Below are positions 1-13,500 of a stretch of 64,000 bases of DNA, one piece after another. Every line of letters starts with the position of its first letter. Position 1 is the first letter of the stretch. The DNA lies in contig VZRN01002991.1 of assembly GCA_013397935.1 (NCBI GenBank), forward strand, positions 1 through 64,000, written 5' to 3'. Position numbers and translations under genes: made by a program. Source of the stretch: Dasyornis broadbenti (Eukaryota > Chordata > Aves > Passeriformes > Dasyornithidae). Under the pieces are notes generated by a model. That model made no database searches. It had not been told where the DNA came from and saw nothing but the letters and a program-made list of their open reading frames with translations.

Positions 1-1059
1 CTTGACAGTGAACAGAGGCACAATAGTCATTGAGTGTATCAGCCTTCATCATATCCTAGGCAATGAATTCTCCCATTTCCTTCCAGAGAAGTCTGACATT
101 TTCCCCAGTTTCCATTTTATCTCCAACATGTATGTCCCTTCATTATGCATTTTATTTAGAGCCTTTTAAAGGGCAGAAGGTGGGAAACTGATATAGAGGC
201 GCTTAAACATATCAGAGGGCACAGCTCACACTGGGTTGTATTACCAAGCACACGATCATGCTCAAAGACTGCCTCACCAATACCATTACCTCCAGAAGCC
301 TGTTCTTCCAGGAACATTTAATTAAACTGGAGCTCTCTGGGGCAAGCCTGTGCATGTGACACAGATCTGGCACTATTTGACTACTGCCACCCATCCCTTT
401 GACTGCAAAAGCCCCTCTTGAAGCAGTAATATGCCCAAAGGAGCAGCCACCCACCAGATCAACTCCTCCTGAAGTAAGGAAATCTAAGGAGGCACTTGCT
501 ACCCATTGTCCTCAAGGAACAGGTAGTGTCAGTTTAAAAAGGTTTTCAGAGGGAACAGCTTGGGGAAAAAAAAAAAAAAAAAGAGGGTTTAACTCTCTGG
601 AGAGGTACCATAGTATTTCTAAAGGATGTGAAAGGAAAAGAAAATAATTCCGTAGGGATTTTTCTTCATTATCACCCCACCTGGAGATGTGAGCACACAA
701 TGAGCAAAGGTCCACACATATTGATTTTAGAGCTGGGGAAGTGTGCAGCTAACAGCTTTTTAAGTATCTCCATTTTCAGTTACTTCAACAAAATTACCAG
801 TGAACAGTGTAACAAAGTGAAAGTTATTGTGGGAAATTGCAGACTAAAAATGATCATTTGGGTTGTGAAATGTTTCTTTTCATTGAAGTAGAGGTCTTTC
901 AAACGCAGGAGTTACTGTGTGCGTTTGGCAGCATCGTCTTCACCAGACATTTCCCAAACCACAGCCTGTCCCCGTTTCAGGACAATAATCTTACACATTG
1001 TTGCTGCTCGGAGACTTTTAAAACTGAGGTGCGCTTGCTCGGGGCGTCCTGACTCGGAA
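1..1059. other. Upstream flank, no gene recognised
   Basis: AT-rich sequence with a poly-A run near 565-582. Short open frames on both strands show no family resemblance and no splice-flanked conserved segment. I see nothing in it that I can name. Confidence 0.6.
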
Positions 1060-1570
1060 GGTCATGGCCAGCCTCCGAGGGAAGCGGCAACACCACGCGG
1101 CGTTGAGGAACCGAACCGGGCCGAACCGAACAACCCCCGGCTCCCAGCCCGGGCGGGTCCGAGGGAGCAGAGTCCCGGGAACGTGGGGCCCGGGCAGAGC
1201 GCCCTGAGGCGCCGCTGTCCCGCCCTGGCGTGGCGGGGAGCGAGGGAAGGGCCGGGCGCTCCTTGGCTCCGTTGCCCGGCAGCGGCCGCGGCCCAGCGAT
1301 GGAGGAGGGCGAGCGGCGGGGGCGGCTGCCGTGGGAGGCTGCTGAGTATTACCGAGGGCACCGAGTGCCGGAGCGGCTGGAGGAGGCTCTGAACACCCTG
1401 TTCCCGCTGCGCCCCGGGGATCTCTACGGGGAGCTGGTAGCGAGGGGTGGGGAAGCGGCCGGACGGGACCGAAGTGGTCTTTTCTGGCCCCGCGTACGGC
1501 CTGAAGAGGCCTTGTGGGTGCCCGCGGTGCCAGTGCCCGCTCCCGGCCATCCCGGCCCTCAGGCGAGGGG
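1060..1570 (+). promoter_or_regulatory. ENO4: CpG-rich promoter region of ENO4
   Basis: GC content and CpG frequency rise sharply from about 1060 and fall after about 1570, in otherwise AT-rich flanks. The first coding exon lies inside. No TATA box is evident, which fits a CpG-island promoter. The start codon at 1299 has G at -3 and G at +4 (good initiation context). In human, HSPA12A lies on the other side of ENO4 in the opposite direction, so this island could be bidirectional, but I recognise no HSPA12A coding sequence here. Confidence 0.75.
1299..1436 (+). CDS. ENO4: ENO4 exon 1 (residues 1-46)
   Basis: Begins MEEGERRGRL and ends in DLYGEL just before a gtagcg donor at 1437, phase 0. The segment WEAAEYYRGHRVPERLEEAL aligns with the human N-terminus (AMEYYRENDVPRRLEELLNS). 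The ATG was chosen because it is the first in-frame ATG, matches the human MEEE start and sits in a strong context; the open frame upstream has no ATG. It encodes the first helices of the non-enolase N-terminal segment. Confidence 0.93.
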
Positions 1571-4500
1571 GAGGAGCGAGAAGCTCGGCCTCTCTGTGCT
1601 GACGATTGGGGTGCAACGAGAAGATCGGCCTCTCTGTGCTGACAATTGGGGTGCAGCCAGGAGCTCGGCCTCTCTGTGCTAACGATTCAGTGGCTGCCCC
1701 CGGGCCCGGGCACGAAGTGCGATGGTTCTGTGTTTGTGGACAGCGGCACTTGGACGCTGCTCCAAGTCTGTGTCCGTAGCGGCCAGGCTTCTTGTCTTCT
1801 GCTGTTTGCTTGTCTCGACGCAAAACCGAAGTAGTCCACAGACGGACTACTGTTTGTCCCTAGCAAAACTGCTGCTCAGTAGCGATGACTCTGGGGCCAG
1901 TGGCGACAGGAGACTGGGTACTGTTCACACTGCAGCTGCTCATGAAAGGCACATGAGTCCCACTGGAAGGGTCAAGAATCAGACCAATTTTATCTGTTCC
2001 CACTTGGCAAAACATTGTTGACTGTAGCCCTAATGAAACCTCAACTAGTGGTGATACTGGAATTGCCAGCACTACAGTAGCGAGCAACTCTTGAAAAAAA
2101 TATTTCTGATATGGTCTTTGATGGGAAAGTAGCTGTGGAATTGAAACATTTAATTCCATCTTATACTGTTTCCCGTGTCCAAGTGCTTTGTCCGTGGAAG
2201 GGACTGGAACTGATAAAACCTTTCCTTGCTATGTGTGGTACTTGGCATGTTCCTCTTCTTTGTAGCTCTAAGTGTTTCATAGTTTTCCCATTTAGTAAGT
2301 TGTGGTTTGGTGACTCTTCAATACCAGATTAAATAATGAAACTAGTATGGAAGTATGTAGAAACCTTAAGTAAAAATATTATCCTTTTTCTAAACCAACT
2401 TTGGTGTTTATTAACTATGAACGGAGACCCAAATATATTGGGTTATTATAGTTCATCAGGCCCACTAAAGACCATGTTGGAAGAAGAAAGAGAACTCTGC
2501 CTACCAGAACTTTTGGTTTCCACATTTCTCACAGGGCTCAAAGCTTGCTGGAACATATAAATCATAGAATCATAGAATATATTGAATCGGAAAAGATCCA
2601 TAATGGATTTGGTCAGTGGTGGATTGGATTGAAGCATATTTCATGGAATAAAGTCCTCTCTACCTGGAAATTGACTTTTAATGGAGTTCTTTCTCTTTCA
2701 TTTAAGGCTAACTACTTGTCTGAATTTTCAAAAGCTCCAGTAATATGCAAATTAGTTGGAAGAAAAATTCTTGACGGAGTTGGTCAGCCAACATTAGAAG
2801 TGGAATTGTACTGTACAGTTAAAAACTATGAGAAGGTATGAGCTACTTCTTCCTGTTTTATTTATTTTACTAGGACACTATCAGGGAGAGGTACCGTTCT
2901 TCTCACAACCCAAGAAATACTTTATTTTCCATCTTTATGGCAAGACATAAATCCGTGTGTCTCAATAGTTGAGTGTTGTAACTTGGAGAAAAAAAAAGGT
3001 GCCATAAAAAGTTACAGTGGCAGCAACTATGAAAACTTTATTTTCCATGAATTAGACAATATTTTGTGAGTGGGATCTGATAGCGTATCCTTGTATATTA
3101 AATTTTTTTTCTGTCTTAATGATCATGTAGGCTTTCCTTCCATTCCATGCTAACTTTATAGGTTCACTTTCATTTCACCTTTTTCTTTAATTTTCAGATC
3201 CTTATACTTCTCTTTGTGTGACATTCTTTCAGAAAAACACATTGCAGGTGAAAAACAGTTCAGATGAAGGCACTTCTTTTACACTGAGCTAATAGGTTGA
3301 TGTGGGTGATCGTCAATCACATCCATTTAGCACCTGCAATGCTAACTGATGGCTCATCTCTTCCTCAACCTGAAATATTCAAATATTCAACAGCTGTAGC
3401 TGTTGTGGAGTAATTATTTCTACCTTCCTATAGTTAAACTCTGGTTCGCTATATTCTGGAATTACATGTGACATCATAGATATTCACAGGATGTAAAGTT
3501 AATACTGTTAATGCAGGCAACTATAGGAAAATTGTAAATGATATCTTCCTTAAGTGAATTTTCTTAATATCTTTTGTTCTTCATCATGACAGAGAGATAG
3601 GTTTAAATTATTTAAGACAAAAGTAACTGATCATGAGGGATGGCATTAAATATGAGTGCTGATGAATCATGGTACAACAGGCTACCAATAGCTGCAATAA
3701 AAGGTGTCCTAATGACTGTATGGTCCGTAAAATAACTCCATTCTATTATGATATATAATATATGTATAAAGCAGATCTGTCAGAGGGTTTTTGTCTATGT
3801 AGTTGTAATTTAGGTCAAAAAACTTGAAGAATGTCTGCAATTACCAAAGTATAAGAGGCTAAAAAGAAGGTGCTGGATGAGAAAAGGAAAATGGAGCAAT
3901 AGATTTGGAGATATATACTTGTAGAGTTGCTAAGGACATATACTTCTTAGTCTTTCAAATGACATTTCGCAGTCATAAATTAAATAGTGTTTTAAACTTT
4001 TTTATACTGTTTTGTTTTTCGGGGCTTTTTTGCAGAGGATTTGTTCCATTGTAATCGCTTCTCATTCTCAAATACCTGAAAATGCTTTTCCTGAAACAAT
4101 TGAAGCGGATGAGAAAGAAAGAAATGACTCTGTTTGTACTGCTGTGGAATGGGTCAATGAATCCCTGAACACAATGTTAAGAGACTTGGAGCCTACTGAC
4201 CAGTGTCAAGCTGATAAGATACTTGGGTAGGTCCTGCATATTGTGAAAATTATTGCATTTGAAATAATTTAATTATTTCGTATTTAATTCGTATTGTAAT
4301 TAAAAACATAGAATATTCAATGTTTTCTACTATTTTAATATTTTTAGGATGTAATGTCTGTCTCAGATCCATTGCACCACATTAATGCCTGCTTTTCATA
4401 ATTGTGATATAAAAATCATGCTGGTTTGGGCTGCCACACTGAACATAGACTGTAGCAAACAGAACTAGTTGCCTTCCACATGGACAAGATTTAGGAAAAC

Positions 4501-7500
4501 CTTGGTAAAGGGAATAAGGACTCTGTTGGAAAGTGAGTCTAAGTAAGATTTAATGCACTGCTTACACTACTTTATATATCTGACACACTTGTTTTGCCTG
4601 AATTGGATGTCTGTGACCCATGGGTGAAGTTTCCACTTCATGTATGTCATTGAAATTCAGCCACAGCTGAGTTTGCAGCCACACTACAACGGGTGTACAA
4701 CTGACTTACGGGCTTAGCAACCTAGGCCAGGCTGCTGGATGGCACGGAGTTATGACAGGAATTGTTACCACCTATGCAAAGGAAATAAATCCTTCATGAT
4801 CAGATTGGCTGCTCAGAGCTGACTTTCAAACCAGAGTGATTTGCAGAGCTTATGCTAAGGTTTGGGATACTTGCTTGTGGTTCTTTCTGTTTAATCAGTG
4901 CTGCAGATGATAACCAAAAAGGAATGATATAATAAATTTATGGCATTCTCCAGCTTCACACAGGAAATCTATGGCAGAAGCTCAAATACATGCACTCAGT
5001 CTACCTCCTAGCATGTTCTTTAGCCTGTGTCACGTGTCTACTTGTCACGTGTCTAACAATATTTTGACCTAGTAATTTCTATGCCTCTTCCCTCAGTGAA
5101 TACTTTGCAAACAAGGTAGAAGAAAAAAAGGAAATAGAAAAGCAAGAACAAGAAGGAAAAGAAGAGGAAGCAAAAGTCACTCTTGCCCCTCCTTCATGCC
5201 CTCCAGCCCCAACATCTAAGCAAAAAAGAGGAAAACCAGGTTTTACTTTATTTAATTTTAATATTTTCTGCATTACAGACATGATAAAGGTCCTAAAAGA
5301 CACCCTGTCTCATGTTCAAAGGGTTTGGTTACTCTCTCCTGATCCTTTTGATCACAGCAGTTTTTGTAGCAAAATGAGGGAGGGGAAAATGCTGTTTCCT
5401 CATCATTCACATGCATTGGTTGAACAGAGGTTCTGCCTTTGTTTTACAGTTGGTTTAGACAGGAGGTTATTACTCTTCAGAGTGAGGAATAAGAATGGAG
5501 GAGGATGCAAATGAAGAATAAAAATGAAAATGATAAGGAAAGAAAAGGAAATCACAGAACTGAGTAGGAAAATGGAAATAGAATTAAGATAGAAGTTAAA
5601 AACAATTGAAAGAGAGGGGAAGGAAAATTTCCTTCTAACACTGAGAAAAGGAGGAAATACAGAGAAAAGCAAAAGAGAAAGAAAGAAAGAAGGGTATGAG
5701 ATGGGAATGATGGGTAATATAGAAAAGAAGCAAGCAAACAATCCTACTAAAGGAAAAAGGAAAAAATTGTGTGAGACCAGAAAAGCAAGGTGAGAATATA
5801 TGGCCAAAATCAAGCAACCTGAAGGAAAAAGCCACCATATGTTATCTCCATCTATACATTAAACTCAGACAAAAAAGGGTTGTTATCATTTATTGGAAGG
5901 GCAGAAAATTTTGGCAAATTATTATTTCTTCCCAGTTTAGTTGCATCTATCATACACTGTCAGCAAAAAACCTTCCACTTCATATGTTGGATGTGTGCAC
6001 AGTAAATTCACCTTTGACTGAAATGTCACTTCTGCATTTCTGTTCCATCAGGATATCATCGTGGTGTATACGATACCTTAGTCAAGCTTCTCCTGATACA
6101 TATATAATGTGTTTTCACTTAATTGTGACATTGACTGTAATATTAGTGTTAGACGCAGCGCCTGACTATTTGGAGCCAATACAAAGCAGTCCCTAATGCA
6201 ATGATTGTTGGAAATCAGACCACTTACTGCAGCTTCAGTAGATGCTCCCTGCGATTGTTCATGTAAACACTGTGGACAATAAATATGATAGTGTGAACTG
6301 CTTGGTTTAAAGCATTTTGGAAAAAGTTACTGTATCTGAACAGGACAAAAATTTTTATGAAAATTTAATAAGACTATGGATGTGTAATATTTAAAAGACC
6401 TGTTTTCTCTTTGGGGATTCCCATTGTAATAGTCCTAAATTTTTTTTACAGTCATTATTGGAAGAAATTGAGTATTTGTACTACCAGTCAGGCTATAATC
6501 TAATCTTCCAAGTTGTTTATGCAAAAGCTGAGCATTTAAGGAGCATAATAAAAAAGACTGAAAACATGCTTTTGAAAGGAGCCTGAAAAATTATATAATA
6601 TTACAAGATTCAAACAAAGATAAATAAAAATACATTTTTCAGTGGCTGACAGATCTCAGAAAGAAACAGATTTGAAATGCATTTGAAACTAGCGTGAGGA
6701 CAGATAATCTGCTTACTTGTAAGGTCATTCCATATAAAGCAACAGACAAAATTAAGTTTTTGAAAAATGAATTATTATTCATTAATACATTGAGTACACA
6801 CAGAAATGTCAATATTGTATTTCCTCACATAGCTGTGATACACAAGCATATGTTTAGAACCAAGAAAATATTTAGCTACTACTCTCTGTCCTGTAGGAAA
6901 GAAGATGTCAGGGGAAGAGAAACGCATCCCACCTGCAGAACCTGCTGAATCAGTGCTGTGTGGCAGCTTGGCCATTGGGGGAATATCACTTGCCATAGCA
7001 AAGGCTGGGGCCACCATTAGCCGTGTCCCATTGTACTTATACATTGCACTGCTGAAACATGATCAGGTACACGGGGCTTTTATCATTTGGTTTATTTTAC
7101 CCCAGGTGTCATAATTATTGCAGAATTCCAAGGCCGGTTGTGACAGTGTTAACTAAATTTGCCTCATAGAACACACCCTTCGCACCATTGCCTGTAGCAG
7201 TCTTTGAACCCTTTGCCATAATTAAAATATGTAAGAAATTAGTCTGATTTTCACATTTTTGTTTTCACCTGGTACTTCCAATCACAGGAGTCACCTAAAG
7301 AAATGACTCTACCACTCCCAATGGTTACTCTGTTGAACTGTGAAAAAAATTCACCTGCAAAACTGAAATTAGTGAAAGAAGTTATGCTTATACCACCAGT
7401 TGAGTTATCACTCAAGCAGGTACAATTTCCTTCTTTAATAAATGTATTCTGTAGACATCATACTATCTACATATTTACATAAGTATATAGGTCTTTTCAA

Positions 7501-10500
7501 TATAGTCCTCACAAACTGTATTTTTCATTTTTTGTTAGCTTATAAGGCCAAAGTTTTAGCAGATGTTAGTGCAGAATTCTGACACTAATAACATTTAATT
7601 AAGTAAAAAGATGATTTAAAAGAAGAACCATGAATATTGAAGTTAAAAATGTACGTTTATATAAAGGAAAAATAGGTGCATTGAAGCAGATGTCAAGGAA
7701 TTGTGTTACATAATAATAGATTTTGCATTAGTAGATTACAAATATTATCAGTTGGCTGATATAGCATACAAAACAACAAAACTCATAAGAAATTCACAGG
7801 AAAGCATAACATATTTGGGAATAAATTGCTTTAAAATGAAATTGTGACACTAGAAGGGAATACAAAGAGCAAGAAGGATGGGTGAGACAGATGGGATCAA
7901 CCCTCTCTTTTTTTGTTCAGCCATGTGTTGCACTAAAGAATGTATCTGCACAAGATGCCTCCATTAGGACTGTGATTTCTACTTTGTGTGCTGGTGACCT
8001 GAACAAATAGCTGAGCTCGATTCTCTTTCTTTTTGCTTTTCCTTTAACTTTTTTGGATTGTCCCCCAGAGCTGTTAATAAGGTCACTAATTCTGCCCCGT
8101 TCAAAGCCAGAATGCCTCCCAGTGCTCATGGGATGGGAGGAAGGTGTTTGCTGCAGTGCAGTGTTGGTCCAGAGCTGTTTCCAGCTGTGTTTGTCTTCTG
8201 CCCCCTTCAGTATTCCTTTACTGGCACAGTTTGAGAAAATCTGAAATGTCCTTTATGAAGTTAGCACTCAACATTTACTGGATCAGCTGAAAAGGAGAAA
8301 AAGCCTTGCATTAAAAGCAATAAATTAATTTAATTGGAGTGTTCCTCAATATTTAAAATAAAGACAGTGATTTTTTTTTTTTTCCTCTGCTTCCTGGAAG
8401 TATTTGGAAGGTAAATACATTCAGTCTTGACAGAATTTAGGAGGTCTTAGGCAGAGTCATAATAGTGAATGGGGATTATCATCTTCCCAGCTCTCAGAGT
8501 TTAATGCAGAGCTGGGTATTGTTTACTTCATAGATTTGGGAAGGGCTACTTTTAGGCAAGAAACTGCTTTCCTTGACATCCCATAATCAAATATTCCTGC
8601 TCATTCCAGTGCTACTAACCCTTTATCATTGGACACTTGACTGCATTTTGTGGGTGGAGAGATTCTGTGTGGAATCTGAATGTGAAGGATTCTGTTTTGG
8701 TTTGGGGATTTTTAAAGACTTTATATTAAAATTTGCATTCAGAATAGGTGTTGTCTCTCTTCTGATTTAAGTTGCTAATATGAATTAATATAACTTCCTT
8801 TTGAAGAGCACTGTTGTTTGATTTCAGGGCATAGAAAGAGTTCTGGATATTCAGAAAGAAATGACAAGAGTGTTGGAGTCTACAGGCAAAATGGTACAAT
8901 AAAAATATGTACTAAAAATGCGATGTACTTCATTTGATCTTTTTACTACCATTGTCCTTTTAAACATACACATGGAACATTTAGCCTGTTAGAGGCTCAT
9001 GACACAGAACAGATGTGTTTCTCTGACAGAGGAGTAAAACATTGGCCATTTGGTGATACTGAATTAGAAAATTTAGAACAAAACATTGTTCTAAGCATAA
9101 GGCTTCCTGTTTACCTGAAGAAATATACTGGGAGTGAAGGGTATCAGAAGGAATATACAATATATATTCTGATCTTGCCACACCTCTCACACACAGCATA
9201 ATTTATTCAACGTACTATTACTGTAGCAGTAAATCTGGTGTGTATATGTGCTTTTTGGAAAACAAGGTAGTTGGGTTTCTCCAAGTACAGAGTCTAGATT
9301 CTCATTTCTGAGATCCCCTGCATTTTTGATGGGCTAGGTGAGAACGTTTTGAGAAACAAATGATGGTTGGACTGATGTCCACAAAGAAATAAATATTTTA
9401 AATGAGCAACCACCACAATATAAAAATATTAAACTATTAAATAAAGCTATTTCCTAACTTAAATACTTGCAATCTCTTAGACCAAAATTCTGTCAATCTT
9501 TTTTTCCTTTTCTTTTTCTTTCTGAGATGTCTCTGTCATCTTTGTATTTTTCCATGGAATTGATTTCTTTCTTCTTTCACTCCTACAGCCTTATCCACCA
9601 GCAGACAGTAAGAGAGGAAAAGCACACAATTCAGGGAAGAAAGCTCCGGTAAGAAAAGAGATTTTAACTCTAAGCCTTCAACAAGGTATTAACAACAGCA
9701 GGGAACCAAAATGTTCTTAAGAAAGGAAGCATTAATCTACATCACCATTTTGGAAAGGTCAAGGGAAGACTTAAATTCCAAATGCTCATGTTTTACATAA
9801 TAATTTAGATTCTTCTGACTGTACTTTCCCTTCCTGTGGGACAGTAGTGGAAATAGGGGAAAATTTCTAGGATCTGGTATTTTTTCTCATATAGAAATCC
9901 TGGTAAATTATCCAAATGAGCATTTTTTCAGACCTGTAGCACCAGCAGAGAACTTGCCCTTTTGATCATGTAGGCCATAAAACTATTACCTGTAAGTCTT
10001 GCAGACTGTGCTGTTTCCTAACCCTGGGAGCAGAACTCCCCTCTTTATCATGCTGCATTCAGTTCCCAGGTCCAGCCTGAGGTTATAGATAATGGCAGAT
10101 ACAAACCAGTAGCTAAAGGGCAGCACTCACAATATTGCACAGGACATTATTTTATATTACTCAAATGATCTTTTTTATCCCTTCAAAACCTGTAGTTTGT
10201 AGATGAGTTTTCCAAATAGTGGGATGGAAATGCCATGCAGGTTTTGCTCTTCATTCTGAGACAATTTAAATATTATCAGGTGAGAATTGTCACTGTTGTG
10301 AGGTATAAAAAAGAAAGGATGAACAAAAGCATTCCTATTTTACTGTTGCTTGAACAACAAAAAATTCATCATCATCCAATTCCTGGTCAGTGTTCTCCTG
10401 GTGGGTAGTTTCCATATTAGTAACTCAATATGTATGGCAATCATAAGGTAGAATATTTCTGTAAGATATGCACAGGGAAACAATGCATTTTTAAAAAATT

Positions 10501-13500
10501 CCATGTATTTCAATAGGAGAAAACTAAAGGAGACTGTAGTAAAACTGAATTTAAAGCTGGTAAAAGCTACATGTTAATTTGAACTTTTTTTGTGGGAAAA
10601 AAGGGAAAAATTACAAAGTAAACAGTGAAGAAGAAGAACTTATGTAAGTTATAGAAGTAAAAACTAAACACAGAAAAATGTTTTATACAGCTAAACAATG
10701 CTTTTAATAGAATGTAACAAGGCACAACACGTGGATGCCTTGAAAACCTCATGAAACTGCAGATTTAACCTCCATCTGAAGTGCAGGAAAACTGCAGCAT
10801 TTTTAGCTGTCTATTCCTGCATCTTTATAATCCAAAATTCACAGACCGTATGGTTAAAAATCAGTATTTGAAAAACCTACAACAGAAGGATGTGAAATAT
10901 TTGCTCTATACAACTCTGCTTGTGGTTCATGTCCAGTAATACTGTCCCTGAAGCAGACAACTGCATGTAGCTGGGCTGGAGTTATTTGCCCTCCATGATA
11001 TTTGTTCCTTCTAGAAGTCTTGGAAGATTCTTGAGGTTTCTTGAGCACTCCATAGAGTCAATATCAAAATTGCAGTTGAGATAAATGAGTAAAAGCTATT
11101 TAAAAAAGGAGAATATGTTTTATGTCAAGGGGTTGGTCCACAGCACCAGAACATTCATGACAACTTGGTGGTTGTTAAGAGTGCCTTAAAAATATTTTTT
11201 TAAACCAGCACTGATCGTACAAGACTGAGATCTACATGATTAGTCATATTTCCAAGGACTATTAGCTCTCTACTCATTAGCATTTGATATTCCCTCTTTC
11301 CTAGAGAATTGTCCTTAAAGCAGCCAAAGAGATTTCTGAGAAAAAAATTATGCTTTGATGACTGAATGCAGACAGGAATGACAATAAAAAAAAGTATAAT
11401 GTATATGTGTGTAAATAAAGTGATTATTTTTGTTCTGCTTTCAGCCACTACCCTTAAAAAGAATCTCTCACTTAGGCTGCCTGACAACAGGATATGATAC
11501 TCTAGAACAACTGCTACTCCTAATGCAAACAGCTTGTGACAATATAGGTCTGGAGCTAGGAACAGATGTGTACTTAGCAATAAATTGTGCTGCTCATGAA
11601 TTAATGGATTATGTAAGTTATTTTTCAATATCTGTTTTCTTGGGATTTAAAATAAACATAGCTATTTGTTAACATTATTTATTATTACGTTGCAAACTCA
11701 CCTACAAGCTCCAAACTCCATTTCTTTTAAGGTAGCAATCAAGCAAACAGAAAGAATTATCTCTGCATTTATGAATTCTGGTTGAATCTGCTTTTTTTCC
11801 TGTTATATTAATTTTTTTTTTTTTTTCCTTCAAACCACCCTAACATTTCCATGTATTTTTACTATGGTATGTTTATATAGAGGTTAATGCTCATTTCATT
11901 CTGCATCAACATTCCTTTCTTAATTTTTAGTTTTTAAATGTTTTTATTTAACAAAATCGATTTATCTCACAATAAAGTCTTACAGTTCTTGCCCCTTATT
12001 CCAAGATCAATCAGATTTTTCTCTAAGCAGAAAAAGAAACTTCGATTTCCATTTTGTAGCTTGAGAGATTTTGTGTGTTCGGGTGTTCTGTAGTGCAGAG
12101 CTTCTATTACCAATATCTTTTGTGAAAGCAGTTGGGCTCCTGGCTGTGATATCTGCATCCTATACCACAATGTACAAAATCTTAACCATTGAATTCTCAG
12201 CAATTCCGTAACTTTCTGTCATTGAACTGTTAAAGTCACTAAAGCAGTGGAAAAGCAGTGGATATCCTTGCGCAGTTTCACAGTGTGCCCTCAAAATTCC
12301 TCCCAGGCTGGGGTTTGTGCTTCCCAGAACGATGAGACTGGTTTTAAACTAGTCTTTTCTTTTTTNNNNNNNNNNNNNNNNNNNNNNNNNNNNNNNNNTA
12401 AAAAAAAAGGGGGAAAGAGGCATGGAAAGGTAGTATCTTGGCTTTGAGCATTGAGGGTGCACTCCTTTCCCCAGAGATATTTTCTTTATGAAAATGAGGA
12501 AAAAAATATCACCTTAATTTTGGAAAAGAAAAATGAGATTTTTCTCATGCGAGATTCAATAAAAATGTCAAATATTGCTAGCTTTATGCTGTAATTGCGT
12601 AAAGCTGGCAGTGTTGCCTAGAAAATGCTGAAATAGATCTCTCTTCTTTTGGCAGTGGCATTGTTCAGAGACTTTGGCAGGAGCCCGCTGGTACCCACAG
12701 TCATTTTAGGCAGAGTTTTCTCTAACAATGAGCTGACAACTCAGATGCAGAGGAGTGAATGCCTTCTGACTGAAGCACACACAGCCACTGCCTTAACAGA
12801 GACACCCCTGCCACAAGATGTGTACACTCTGTTTTTCAAGGTCTTACTTTCCTTATCTTTTATGCTTTTTACTTTACTTTCTAGGATAGAGGAAAATACG
12901 AAATACTCACTGGAACGTTCAAAAGTCCTGATGAAATGGTTGCCATGTATGTGGAAATGATTGATGATTTTCCTTTTATTATTGCATTAATAGATCCCTT
13001 AAGAAAAGAGGTAAGATACCACACTGCAGTCCTTTAAAAATTGCTAATATTGTTCAGTGGCATATCACTGACCTTTTCTCATTTTAACAAAACATGTAAA
13101 ATACAAAGCTTCTGGTTTTCGTGTCTTTAAGCACAAAAATATCACTAGGAAATGTATCTAACAATTTATTTGAATATATTTTATTGGCAGTAGCCAAATA
13201 TTTCTATACTCTTGACATAATTTCTGATGAAAAATAATCCTGGCATGAACAGAACACAGTTAGTACAGATACTTAAAAAAATTACAAGAAATTGATCTGA
13301 TTCTACTTGGTAAACCACTGTTATTTTTATTACATTTTGCTCCTTATGTACACAATTCAAATTATAAAATGAAATCTTAAAATTCAAGTGTATTACAAAA
13401 AATTCATGTGTAATGTAATATTGTATTATATTAAGCTGGAAAGTAAATATTTGAACATTGTTGTATAATCCTTAGAATCACCAAAAAATATTTATTTCAA

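Larger units (their letters stand above)
1437..2706 (+). other. ENO4: ENO4 intron 1
   Basis: 1270 bp between a gtagcg donor and a pyrimidine-rich ttcatttaag acceptor. Holds the end of the CpG island, a three-copy 40-bp minisatellite and a short antisense CR1 tail (both listed separately). Nothing else recognised. Confidence 0.8.

Noticed and set aside
1..1060. Possible first exon of HSPA12A, the gene next to ENO4 in human
   Set aside because: I looked for the family's N-terminal sequence on the minus strand and found no match.
1062..1823. 253-codon minus-strand open frame across the CpG island
   Set aside because: It has extreme GC-driven composition, overlaps ENO4 exon 1 antisense, runs through the minisatellite, and resembles no protein; stop codons are simply rare in GC-rich DNA.
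4420..4433. A second copy of the LTR start (gctggtttgggctg)
   Set aside because: Only 14 bases match and the following sequence diverges at once, so chance is likely.
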